In this document: positions 1-5,716 of the stretch, one piece after another
Position numbering within the stretch: position 1 is the first letter of the stretch
How the letters are laid out: each line of letters starts with the position of its first letter
DNA from: Puniceicoccales bacterium
GTDB taxonomy: Bacteria; Verrucomicrobiota; Verrucomicrobiia; Opitutales; UBA953
Reading direction: 5' to 3'
NCBI GenBank assembly: GCA_031289285.1
Contig: JAITPT010000181.1
Location: 1-6,974, forward strand
DNA length: 6,974 nucleotides
Made by a program: the position numbers and the translations under genes
Notes under the pieces: generated by a model
Databases searched by the model: none
What the model was told of the DNA's origin: nothing
Seen by the model: the letters and a program-made list of their open reading frames with translations, nothing else

Positions 1-174
1 GGCACCGACCATCCATTTTTCACCTCGCTCAGCGTAACATGGCGACTCCCCCACTTTGACGGCCTCAGCCTAACCGCCGCCGTGGACAACCTCTGGAACG
101 TCCGTTACCAAGAAATCCCCCTCGTCCCCGGTGCCCCCCGCACCTGCTCCCTCCGCGCCACCTACGTCTGGTAA
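1..174 (+). CDS. TonB-dependent receptor, C-terminal end (partial)
   Basis: Only the last 57 residues are in the window; the gene begins upstream. The reading frame is open from base 1 and ends at TAA 172-174. The segment has the hallmark end of a TonB-dependent outer-membrane receptor barrel: alternating strand residues, then a 'AAVDNLWNVRYQE' stretch (family form: L-x-V-x-N-L-F-N-x-x-Y), a 'PGAPR' turn (family form PGRP or PGAPR), and a last strand ending in an aromatic residue (YVW), the usual signal for outer-membrane barrel insertion. Such receptors import siderophores, vitamin B12, heme or oligosaccharides using TonB energy; the substrate cannot be told from this piece. The GH2 gene converges on it from the right, which would suit a carbohydrate receptor, but that is inference only. 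Confidence 0.85.
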   Translation, partial: GTDHPFFTSLSVTWRLPHFDGLSLTAAVDNLWNVRYQEIPLVPGAPRTCSLRATYVW

Positions 175-222
175 CGCCGCGCCCGCCGACACACACGCGC
201 TGCCCTGCCGCCCCTATGGAGT

Positions 223-332
223 GCGGTGGCAGAGGGCGCGAAGTGATAACGAAGCGCCCGCCGACACCGCTTTCAAACCAGCGAAAGGACACTGGCAACC
301 GTTGCAGTCTCGGCTTCTGCGAAAGCGGTGTC
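223..332. repeat. Composite palindromic repeat (left element)
   Basis: One hairpin pairs gcggtg (223-228) with caccgc (265-270). After a symmetric 5-by-5 internal loop it continues as gggcgc (234-239) with gcgccc (254-259), leaving a 14-nt terminal loop. An alternative fold uses a perfect 12-bp inverted repeat: gacaccgctttc (263-274) against gaaagcggtgtc (321-332). The two folds compete for bases 265-270. This looks like a dispersed extragenic repeat rather than a gene. Pairing was checked by hand; membership of a repeat family is inferred. Confidence 0.6.
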
Positions 333-340
333 AGCGGAGT

Positions 341-498
341 GTGGCACAGACTACCGAGCCGCAGGCGACATCGTACTTCTTGTCTGTGGACACGGCGTCG
401 CCGAAGGCGACGACAGCACAGACAGGATTGTCTGTGCCACCCTGCGGAAGCACAGACAGGATGTCCGATGTCGCCTGCGGCTCGGTAGTCTGTGCCAC
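341..498. repeat. 158-bp fold-back element with 33-bp inverted arms
   Basis: Bases 341-373 are the exact reverse complement of 466-498 (33 bp, no mismatch). Inside, after a symmetric 7-by-7 internal loop, tgtctgtg (381-388) pairs with cacagaca (451-458). The remaining apex holds two separate hairpins: cgtcgcc/ggcgacg (396-402 with 406-412, 3-nt loop) and gcacagaca/tgtctgtgc (416-424 with 429-437, 4-nt loop). The whole folds as a cloverleaf-like cruciform or RNA. A 13-bp direct repeat, tctgcgaaagcgg, lies at 316-328 and again at 499-511, touching the right arm. A 22-nt direct repeat with two mismatches is at 430-451 and 488-509. Candidates are a MITE-like fold-back element, a dispersed palindromic repeat, or a structured RNA or terminator shared by the convergent genes. 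Confidence 0.8.
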
Positions 499-527
499 TC
501 TGCGAAAGCGGCGGGCAGTTGCTGCGC

Positions 528-2966
528 TCAGTGTTTGGGCATGACGGGAGCGATGCGCGGCGGGAGAGCGGGGTCGTAGGTTACAGTGAAACCGTGCTCG
601 CGTCCGATGTCGCCAGCGCCGCCGCCACCGCTACTGCCAGCGCCGTCGCCACCCATGCTCGCGCTGCCGTCGTTGACACCTTTCGCCAGCAAAACGTTTG
701 CGCCCGGACGCAGCACCACGCGCCATTGGAAACCGCGTCCGCCAGCGTCGAGACGGCGGCGTTTGCCGAGGCTCGTGCCGTTGTGGAAGAGTTCCACGGT
801 GTCCATGTTGGAAAACACGCGGTAGTTTTTTTCCGCCACGCCGCCACGCCGCGTCCACGCAGGCGTTTGCAAATAGACAAAAGGGTCACCGCGTTGCTGG
901 CGGGCTTTGATGTAAAAATAAGCGTCCTTGGGTTGGCGGTCGGTGTCGAGGAGACCCTTGTTGTTGACGTAGGGGTGCGTGTCTATGCGGTGTGCGGCAC
1001 CGAAGTCGGCGAAAACCCACTGGATATTGGCCGCGAGAAAACGCAGCGGCGGGGCGTCGAATTGGTCACGGTAATTCTCAAGGAGGGCGAGCATGTATTC
1101 CTCGCTCTGGTCGTAGCGACGCGGGGTTTCGCTGTGTATCCAAGGGTCGGCACCCGCGCCCCACTCGGAGAGCAGGACGGGCTTGGTGGGATTTTTGGCG
1201 TGGATTTCCGCGAGGCGCGTGCTGAGTTTTTCAAAGGTGTCGCGATACCAACCTTTGTAGAGGTTGTAGCCGTTGAGGTCGGGGACGGACATGTGGCCTG
1301 CCTCGAAGGCACGGTCGCTGTCGTGGCTGACGAGGATGGTAGCGCGCGAGGCGTCAAGCTCTTTTGCGAGGCGGTGAAGGCCGGCGATTAGCTCGCGCTC
1401 AAACTTGTGGTGTTCGGGGTAGATGGTATCGCCGGAAGCGGTGAAACTGATTTCGTTGCCAAGACCCCAGATGATGACCGAGGGGTGGTGGCGGTGCTGG
1501 GCGAGCATCTCGCGAAGCATCGAGCGGGAGTTTTCCGCGAGCGCGGCAGACGGCGGGAAACGGCGCGGGGTGACGACGTTCACGAGCGGGATTTCCTCCC
1601 AGACGAGCAACCCGAGCGCGTCGCAACGCTGCAACACGTAGTCGTCTTGCTGGTAATGAGCGAGGCGGACAAAGTTGAAACCGGCCTCTTTGATGCGGCG
1701 CAAATCGGCGTCGTGGAGGGCGTCGGGCAAGGCGTTGCCGAGGCCCGGGCAGTCTTGGTGGCGGTTCACGCCGAGAAGTTTGAAGGGGCGTCCGTTGAGG
1801 AAAAAACCGTTGTCCGGCGTGAACGCGAAAGTGCGGAAACCGTGGCGCAGCACAACGGTGTCGCCGGTGCTGGCAGCGACGGTAACTGTGTAGAGGGCGG
1901 GTGCGGCGGGCGACCACAGGAGCGGCTTGGGGATGGTGAGGGTGACGGTAGCGGGCGCGGGCGCGGGGCGGCTGGGCTTGGCGGCGGGGGCGCGGGAGCC
2001 GTCGGCGCGGGTGCTGGCAGGGCGGACGCCGTCGGGGCGGAAGGTCTCGGAGGCGACCTCGGTGCCGTCGGGCGCGGTGACGGTGACCTTGGCGGTGACA
2101 AGCTCCGAGGTGTTCCACTCGCCTGTGGAAACGCGCAGCGTGAGCGTGGCAGAGGAGGCGTCGGCAGCGGTGTGCGAGGCGACTTCGACACCCGCGCCGC
2201 CGTCGAGGTCGCGGGCGAAAAAGAACTCCGTCGGGGCGCGCAAGAGACGTGTTTCGCGGTAGAGGCCGCCGTATTGGTTGAAGTCGCCGCTGAGGGGCGG
2301 GAGGTGGCGGTTCTTGGCGTTGGAGACACGGGCGAGGACGGTGACTTCGCCGTCTTCGTCAGGCTTGCCGAGCGGGACGGTGAACGCGCTGTAGCCGCCG
2401 TGGTGGGTGAGCGTTTCGCGCCCGTTGACGTAGATGACCGCGCTCTGGCCCGCCGCGCCAAAGCGCAGGAAGAAGCGGTGGAGGCGGGCGTCGTCTTTGG
2501 CGAATGTGAACTTGTGGCGATACCACGAGGCGTCGCGGCGGTAGGCAGCTTTTTCGAGCGTGTCGCGGGCATTCCAAGTGTGGGGGACGGAGACGGGTTT
2601 CCAACCAGTGGCGGCGGCGGCGGTGTCGGGGTCTTCAGTGGCGTTTTCGAGGTATTCCCAATCGCGGACGACCTGCGTGTTTTGCCACGGGACATGGCGC
2701 GGGGCAGGCGCGGTCTTGGCGGCTTGCGCGGCGGCAAACGAGTAGGGCGCAGGGGCGGCGGCGGACGTGGTGGCGGTGCCAGCGGCGGGTGGTTTTTCGC
2801 GGAGGTTGTCGCGCTCCACGCGGTATGCGTTGGCGTTGAAGGGGTCGGGCGCGGGCGCGGCAGGGGCGGCATTTGGCGCGGCAAACGCGGTGGCGGGCAT
2901 CGCGGAAGAGCAGAGAAGCATGGCGAGCAGAATGGCGCGTTTCGCGGCACTTAATGTGTAATCCAT
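528..2966 (-). CDS. Secreted glycoside hydrolase family 2 protein (beta-galactosidase-like)
   Basis: 812 residues, probably periplasmic or exported. It has a Sec-type signal peptide (residues 1-29, hydrophobic 11-19, cleavage likely after AFA) and then an Ala/Pro-rich linker to about residue 90. The GH2 sugar-binding jelly-roll spans about 95-245 (PHTWN 128-132, HHGGYSAF 188-195, GGLYRE 233-238). An Ig-like domain spans about 245-385, and a TIM barrel about 390-690. The acid/base glutamate is E505 in GLGNE and the nucleophile is E601 in LLSEWG, so it should be a retaining beta-glycosidase. The C-terminal part (about 713-795) is a further beta domain with a Gly-rich insert at 767-786. The barrel ends with NNKG (668-671), resembling the N-x-K of beta-glucuronidases but also seen in other GH2 enzymes, so substrate (beta-galactoside, mannoside or glucuronide) is open. 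The ATG at 2964-2966 fits the signal peptide; no clear Shine-Dalgarno is present, and an inverted repeat abuts the start. The gene is divergent from hemH. Confidence 0.93.
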   Translation of the reverse strand: MDYTLSAAKRAILLAMLLCSSAMPATAFAAPNAAPAAPAPDPFNANAYRVERDNLREKPPAAGTATTSAAAPAPYSFAAAQAAKTAPAPRHVPWQNTQVVRDWEYLENATEDPDTAAAATGWKPVSVPHTWNARDTLEKAAYRRDASWYRHKFTFAKDDARLHRFFLRFGAAGQSAVIYVNGRETLTHHGGYSAFTVPLGKPDEDGEVTVLARVSNAKNRHLPPLSGDFNQYGGLYRETRLLRAPTEFFFARDLDGGAGVEVASHTAADASSATLTLRVSTGEWNTSELVTAKVTVTAPDGTEVASETFRPDGVRPASTRADGSRAPAAKPSRPAPAPATVTLTIPKPLLWSPAAPALYTVTVAASTGDTVVLRHGFRTFAFTPDNGFFLNGRPFKLLGVNRHQDCPGLGNALPDALHDADLRRIKEAGFNFVRLAHYQQDDYVLQRCDALGLLVWEEIPLVNVVTPRRFPPSAALAENSRSMLREMLAQHRHHPSVIIWGLGNEISFTASGDTIYPEHHKFERELIAGLHRLAKELDASRATILVSHDSDRAFEAGHMSVPDLNGYNLYKGWYRDTFEKLSTRLAEIHAKNPTKPVLLSEWGAGADPWIHSETPRRYDQSEEYMLALLENYRDQFDAPPLRFLAANIQWVFADFGAAHRIDTHPYVNNKGLLDTDRQPKDAYFYIKARQQRGDPFVYLQTPAWTRRGGVAEKNYRVFSNMDTVELFHNGTSLGKRRRLDAGGRGFQWRVVLRPGANVLLAKGVNDGSASMGGDGAGSSGGGGAGDIGREHGFTVTYDPALPPRIAPVMPKH

Positions 2967-2986
2967 AGCACTTCGTTTTAAGTGCT
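2967..2986 (-). promoter_or_regulatory. Inverted repeat abutting the GH2 start codon
   Basis: On the GH2 coding strand, agcactt and aagtgct form a perfect 7-bp inverted repeat with a 6-nt loop, ending at the base immediately before the ATG. In the mRNA this would be a small hairpin covering the place where a ribosome binding site belongs. In DNA it could be a two-fold-symmetric operator. The sequence shows the symmetry; either function is inference. Confidence 0.45.
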
Positions 2987-3020
2987 CACGCCCTCTGTGC
3001 CCACGAAAAAAATGGCGGTC

Positions 3021-3027
3021 ATTTTAA
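3021..3027 (-). promoter_or_regulatory. Possible -10 box for the GH2 gene
   Basis: Read on the minus strand, bases 3021-3027 give ttaaaat, which contains a TAAAAT hexamer (3021-3026), close to the TATAAT consensus and about 55 bases upstream of the GH2 ATG. No good -35 hexamer was found at the usual spacing, so this is a weak suggestion. Nearby, gtggacaga and gtggacgga (3033-3041 and 3042-3050) form a tandem 9-bp near-repeat that could be a regulator site for either divergent gene. Confidence 0.2.
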
Positions 3028-3105
3028 CCGGTGTGGACAGAGTGGACGGACGACTGCGGTTCAAAAAACTTGTTTTCCACTTTCCAAAAACACCCTCGCC
3101 GATAA

Positions 3106-3110
3106 AGAGG
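3106..3110 (+). promoter_or_regulatory. Ribosome binding site of hemH
   Basis: The sequence agagg, followed by more G residues, lies 6 nt before ATG 3117. It is the only clear Shine-Dalgarno-like site in the window and decides the hemH start against the upstream GTG 2982 and ATG 3012, which would add 45 or 35 residues not typical of the family. Confidence 0.55.
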
Positions 3111-3116
3111 GGCGGC

Positions 3117-4184
3117 ATGGGAAACTCCCCTCAAAAACGCGGCGTCCTGCTGCTCAATCTCGGTTCGCCCAAGTCCTGCGCTGTCGCCGACGTGCGTGCG
3201 TTCCTGCGGGAGTTTCTCGGCGACCCCTGTGTGCTCGACATGCCCGCGCCGCTGCGCTGGCTGTTGCTCTACGGCGTTATTTTGCGCAAACGCCCCGCGT
3301 TTTCCGCCGAAGCCTACAAGCGGGTCTGGACGCCCCAAGGTTCCCCCCTGCTCGCGACCACCGAGGTCTTGCGCGAGGCACTTGAGGCGGCGTTGACAGA
3401 GAAACACGGGCGCGATTTCGCCGGTGCGCCTGCCGTCCGCGTCTATGCGGGGATGCGCTACGGGGAGCCGTCCACCGCTGCCGCCATCGCCGCGATGGCA
3501 CACGACGGCGTGACGGACGCGCTCGTGCTCCCCCAATACCCGCACTACGCGATGTCGAGTTACGGCACTGCAGTCGCCTGTGCCCGCGAGGCTTTTCGCC
3601 GCCTCGCGCCGCAAATACACGTGCGCGTCGCGGAGCCGTTTTACAACGCGCCGGGCTACATCGCCGCGCTGGTGGAGTCGGCGCGCCCGTGGCTTGAAAA
3701 AGGCAGTTTCGACAAACTGCTCTTCTCCTGTCACGGCATCCCGCTGCGCCACCTGCGCCGCGAAATCCCCAGCTACCCAGACTGCACCGAGGAGCAAGAT
3801 TGCTGCCCGCCCGACGCCGCCTCGCGAGCGCGGGACTACCGCCACCAGTGTTTCGCGACGATGGAAGCCTTCGCGGCGGCGGCAGGGTTGCCACGCGAAA
3901 AATGCGCAATTTCGTTTCAATCGCGTCTTGGCAAAGCCGTCTGGATACGCCCCTACACCGACGCGACGCTGCGGGAGCTTCCCGCTCGCGGCGTCAAACG
4001 CTTGCTCGTGATTTGCCCAGCGTTCACGGCGGACTGCCTCGAGACGCTCGACGAAATACGCACCGAAGGACGGAAAACTTTCATGGACGCAGGCGGCGAA
4101 TTTTTTGAGCAAATCCCCTGCCTAAACGCCCACCCCGCCTACGTCCGCTACCTCGCGGAGCAGACGGAGGCGCCCGCCGCCTGA
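3117..4184 (+). CDS. hemH: Ferrochelatase
   Basis: 355 residues, within the normal ferrochelatase range. It inserts ferrous iron into a porphyrin in the last stage of heme synthesis, as a cytosolic or membrane-associated enzyme. Family blocks in order: GVLLLNLGSP (9-18), AGMRYGEPST (111-120), VLPQYPHYAMSSYGT (137-151), FSCHGIP (203-209) with catalytic H206, FQSRLGKAVWIRPYTD (267-282), and CPAFTADCLETLDEI (300-314) with the conserved E309. An internal stretch after the catalytic His carries C223, C229, C230 and C245 (C-x5-CC-x14-C), where some bacterial ferrochelatases bind a [2Fe-2S] cluster; cluster binding here is inferred. The frame is open upstream to a GTG at 2982 and an ATG at 3012, but I chose ATG 3117: it is preceded by agagg (3106-3110) at a 6-nt spacing and puts the first beta strand at the usual place. 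No membrane segment seen. Confidence 0.95.
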   Translation: MGNSPQKRGVLLLNLGSPKSCAVADVRAFLREFLGDPCVLDMPAPLRWLLLYGVILRKRPAFSAEAYKRVWTPQGSPLLATTEVLREALEAALTEKHGRDFAGAPAVRVYAGMRYGEPSTAAAIAAMAHDGVTDALVLPQYPHYAMSSYGTAVACAREAFRRLAPQIHVRVAEPFYNAPGYIAALVESARPWLEKGSFDKLLFSCHGIPLRHLRREIPSYPDCTEEQDCCPPDAASRARDYRHQCFATMEAFAAAAGLPREKCAISFQSRLGKAVWIRPYTDATLRELPARGVKRLLVICPAFTADCLETLDEIRTEGRKTFMDAGGEFFEQIPCLNAHPAYVRYLAEQTEAPAA

Positions 4185-4197
4185 GCCGCCTTTGCCG

Positions 4198-4233
4198 CCC
4201 TGCCCCTCCCCGTCCTCCCTCCCCCCCCCCCCC
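4198..4233. repeat. C-run cluster ending in a 13-C homopolymer
   Basis: On the + strand there are C-runs of 3 (4198-4200), 4 (4203-4206), 4 (4208-4211), 3 (4217-4219) and 13 (4221-4233). The minus strand therefore has at least four closely spaced G-runs, the pattern needed for a G-quadruplex. A 13-base homopolymer is also prone to slippage. It lies between the hemH stop and the start of the SGNH gene, outside any coding sequence I accept. Confidence 0.75.
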
Positions 4234-4340
4234 TCGAAAAAAGTGTTTCCAAAATGCGGAACCATTCTTTTACTTGCATGTCTTTCGAGCAGAACGCCCG
4301 TTTCTCACATACGTTTCATTCACACACACCAAAAAATCTT

Positions 4341-5096
4341 ATGCAACTCACGCGACGCGCATTTCTTTCAACTCTGACGTTGGCTGCGGCCTGCGTCGTC
4401 CTGCCTACCACCGCCTCCGCCAAACCGGAGCCGACCAAAAACGGCGGTCGCCACGAAAAGTTCAACGCAGAAGCCCAGAAGGGCGGCTACGATGTCCTCT
4501 TCATTGGCGACTCCCTCACCGAGGGTTGGGACGGCGGCGGCGAAAACGGCGGTGCCGATGTCTGGGCAAAAAAAATCGCCCCGCTTAAAGCCGCCAAGTT
4601 CGGCATCGGCGGCGAGAAAACTGGCAACATCCTCTGGCGCGTCCAGAACGGAAACTTCGCTGGCGCGGGCAATCCCAAAGTCGTCGTCCTGCTCGCGGGC
4701 ACCAACGACAACCGCGTCTCGCGCCGCAACCGCAACCCCAATCCGAACGAACCCGTCGAGGGCATTCGCGCCATCATCAGCGCCATTCAAAAACGCAAAC
4801 CCGACGCCAAAATCCTCGTCCTCGGTATCCTCCCCCTCTACAAAGACCCAGAAGCCGCATGGCGCAAAGTCAACGAACGCACAAATAAACTCCTGCCCGC
4901 GCTCGCCGACGGCAAACGTGTTTTCTTCAAAAACATCAACAGCACTTTCATCAACGCCGACGGCACACTCAAAGGCTACGGCAAAAAAGCGAGCGACTTC
5001 TACCACGGCGACGAAATCCACCTGCGCAAACCCGGCTACGAAGCCTTCGCCGACGCAGTTCTCCCCGAAGTCAAACGCATCCTCGCGCTGCGCTAA
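4341..5096 (+). CDS. SGNH/GDSL-type hydrolase, exported by a Tat-like signal
   Basis: 251 residues. The N-terminus MQLTRRAFLSTLTLAAACVV carries a twin-arginine motif (TRRAFLS, residues 4-10), a hydrophobic stretch, and a likely cleavage site after ASA (27), so the enzyme should be exported folded. SGNH blocks are complete. Block I is FIGDSLTEGW (54-63) with nucleophile S58, block II has G91 in GIGGEKTG, block III is GTNDN (120-124) with oxyanion residue N122, and block V is DEIH (224-227) with catalytic D224 and H227. It most resembles the esterase branch near the platelet-activating-factor acetylhydrolase catalytic subunits, often active on acetyl groups of carbohydrates; the substrate here is unknown. 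The frame extends upstream to ATG 4254, but ATG 4341 places the signal peptide at the N-terminus. No Shine-Dalgarno sequence is visible; the leader is A/C-rich. It lies 156 nt after hemH. Confidence 0.92.
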   Translation: MQLTRRAFLSTLTLAAACVVLPTTASAKPEPTKNGGRHEKFNAEAQKGGYDVLFIGDSLTEGWDGGGENGGADVWAKKIAPLKAAKFGIGGEKTGNILWRVQNGNFAGAGNPKVVVLLAGTNDNRVSRRNRNPNPNEPVEGIRAIISAIQKRKPDAKILVLGILPLYKDPEAAWRKVNERTNKLLPALADGKRVFFKNINSTFINADGTLKGYGKKASDFYHGDEIHLRKPGYEAFADAVLPEVKRILALR

Positions 5097-5114
5097 AACC
5101 ACTTCGAGACACTT

Positions 5115-5130
5115 TCCGAAACAACTCGGA
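5115..5130 (+). terminator. Weak stem-loop after the SGNH gene
   Basis: tccga (5115-5119) can pair with tcgga (5126-5130) around a 6-nt loop, 18 nt after the SGNH stop. The stem is short and is followed by an A/C-rich leader rather than a T-run, so a terminator role is only possible. Confidence 0.2.
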
Positions 5131-5159
5131 TTACACAAAACAACACAAACACACAGAAT

Positions 5160-5708
5160 ATGAAAAAACTCACCACAATCATGCTTCTCGCCGCCGGTGC
5201 CTTTGGCTTCGTCGCCGCAGAATCTATCGGCACCGCCACCGCGTTTGCCGCCGAAGAAAAAAAGAAGGCTCCCGCCCCCGAAACCGTGAAAGCAAGAGAA
5301 CTCAAAGCTCTCTACGATTACTACGCATCGGGCAAAGCCGGCAACCGTATGCGCCGCTGGGCGCAGTATCTAAGCGAGCAAAAAGGCGGCATCCTCGCCC
5401 TCGTTCCCAAACTCGACATCATCGCCAAAGAAGATGCCGCTGCTGCACACCACATTGCGTGGGTCTATGATGAACTGCTCGACAAAGGCGAAGAACCCGT
5501 CGAAGGCGTGAACACCCGCAAAGTAATAGAAAAATACGACTTCAATCGCTGGATAAAAAAATACGCCACCGAAGACGAACTCGCTAAAGTCTCGCCTGCA
5601 AAGACGAAACAATACCTCGGCACCTTTAAGGACGCCGCCAACCGCCTCGGCGAAGACTCCGTCTGGACGAAAGCCCAAGAACGCGCCAAAAAAGCCGACA
5701 AAGAATAA
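5160..5708 (+). CDS. Small secreted protein of unknown function, copy A
   Basis: 182 residues; I do not recognise the family. The N-terminus is a Sec-type signal peptide: MKK, then a hydrophobic 8-20, then an Ala-rich stretch with a likely cleavage after TAFA (30). The mature part starts AEEKKK, has a short Pro/Ala spacer, and then looks mostly alpha-helical and highly charged (Lys, Glu, Asp). It has no cysteine and no further membrane segment, so a soluble periplasmic or secreted protein is likely. Residues 86-121 (from DIIAKED through HHIAWVYDELLDKGEEP to NTRK) are identical in the downstream copy. The ATG is preceded by an A/C-rich leader without a Shine-Dalgarno sequence, 63 nt after the SGNH gene on the same strand. 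That spacing allows co-transcription, but the GC stem-loop behind it suggests the transcript ends before copy B. Confidence 0.8.
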   Translation: MKKLTTIMLLAAGAFGFVAAESIGTATAFAAEEKKKAPAPETVKARELKALYDYYASGKAGNRMRRWAQYLSEQKGGILALVPKLDIIAKEDAAAAHHIAWVYDELLDKGEEPVEGVNTRKVIEKYDFNRWIKKYATEDELAKVSPAKTKQYLGTFKDAANRLGEDSVWTKAQERAKKADKE

Positions 5709-5716
5709 CAATCACT

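Larger units (their letters stand above)
175..527. other. Gene-free convergent intergenic region rich in palindromes
   Basis: These 353 bases lie between the 3' end of the receptor gene and the 3' end of the GH2 gene, which point towards each other. I see no credible gene. Short open frames here run through the inverted repeats, have no ribosome binding site and encode Arg/Cys-rich low-complexity peptides. The region instead holds two fold-back structures (223-332 and 341-498) and short direct repeats. Both neighbouring transcripts must end here, so the structures may also act as a bidirectional terminator, although no U-tract was seen after either stem. Confidence 0.7.

Noticed and set aside
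131..579. Three overlapping + strand frames of 83-137 residues
   Set aside because: They run through the receptor tail and both fold-back elements; inverted and direct repeats explain the sequence, and no start signal is present.
492..1391. 299-residue open frame on the + strand opposite the GH2 gene
   Set aside because: It is a shadow of the GH2 codons: Val/Ala/Glu/Gly-rich, no domain, no ribosome binding site, while the minus strand shows a complete GH2 enzyme with catalytic motifs.
2895..2912. Lipoprotein signal in the GH2 protein (Cys at residue 19)
   Set aside because: The residue before the Cys is Leu, whereas a lipobox needs Gly, Ala or Ser there; a standard Sec cleavage after AFA fits better.
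1407..2954. 515-residue open frame on the + strand opposite the GH2 gene
   Set aside because: Long only because high GC removes stop codons; the product is low-complexity Gly/Val/Arg/Glu without any recognisable motif.
2982..3116. N-terminal extension of hemH from GTG 2982 or ATG 3012
   Set aside because: The added residues are not a signal peptide and do not look like ferrochelatase, and ATG 3117 has a better ribosome binding site.
3024..4112. 362-residue minus-strand frame opposite hemH
   Set aside because: Antisense shadow of a well-supported ferrochelatase; no family motif in the translation.
4254..4340. 29-residue upstream extension of the SGNH hydrolase
   Set aside because: It would bury the twin-arginine signal peptide behind a polar His/Ser/Phe-rich stretch; the ATG at 4341 places it at the N-terminus.
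4368..5138. 256-residue minus-strand frame opposite the SGNH gene
   Set aside because: The + strand has all four SGNH blocks; the antisense product is Phe/Val/Ala-rich without motifs.
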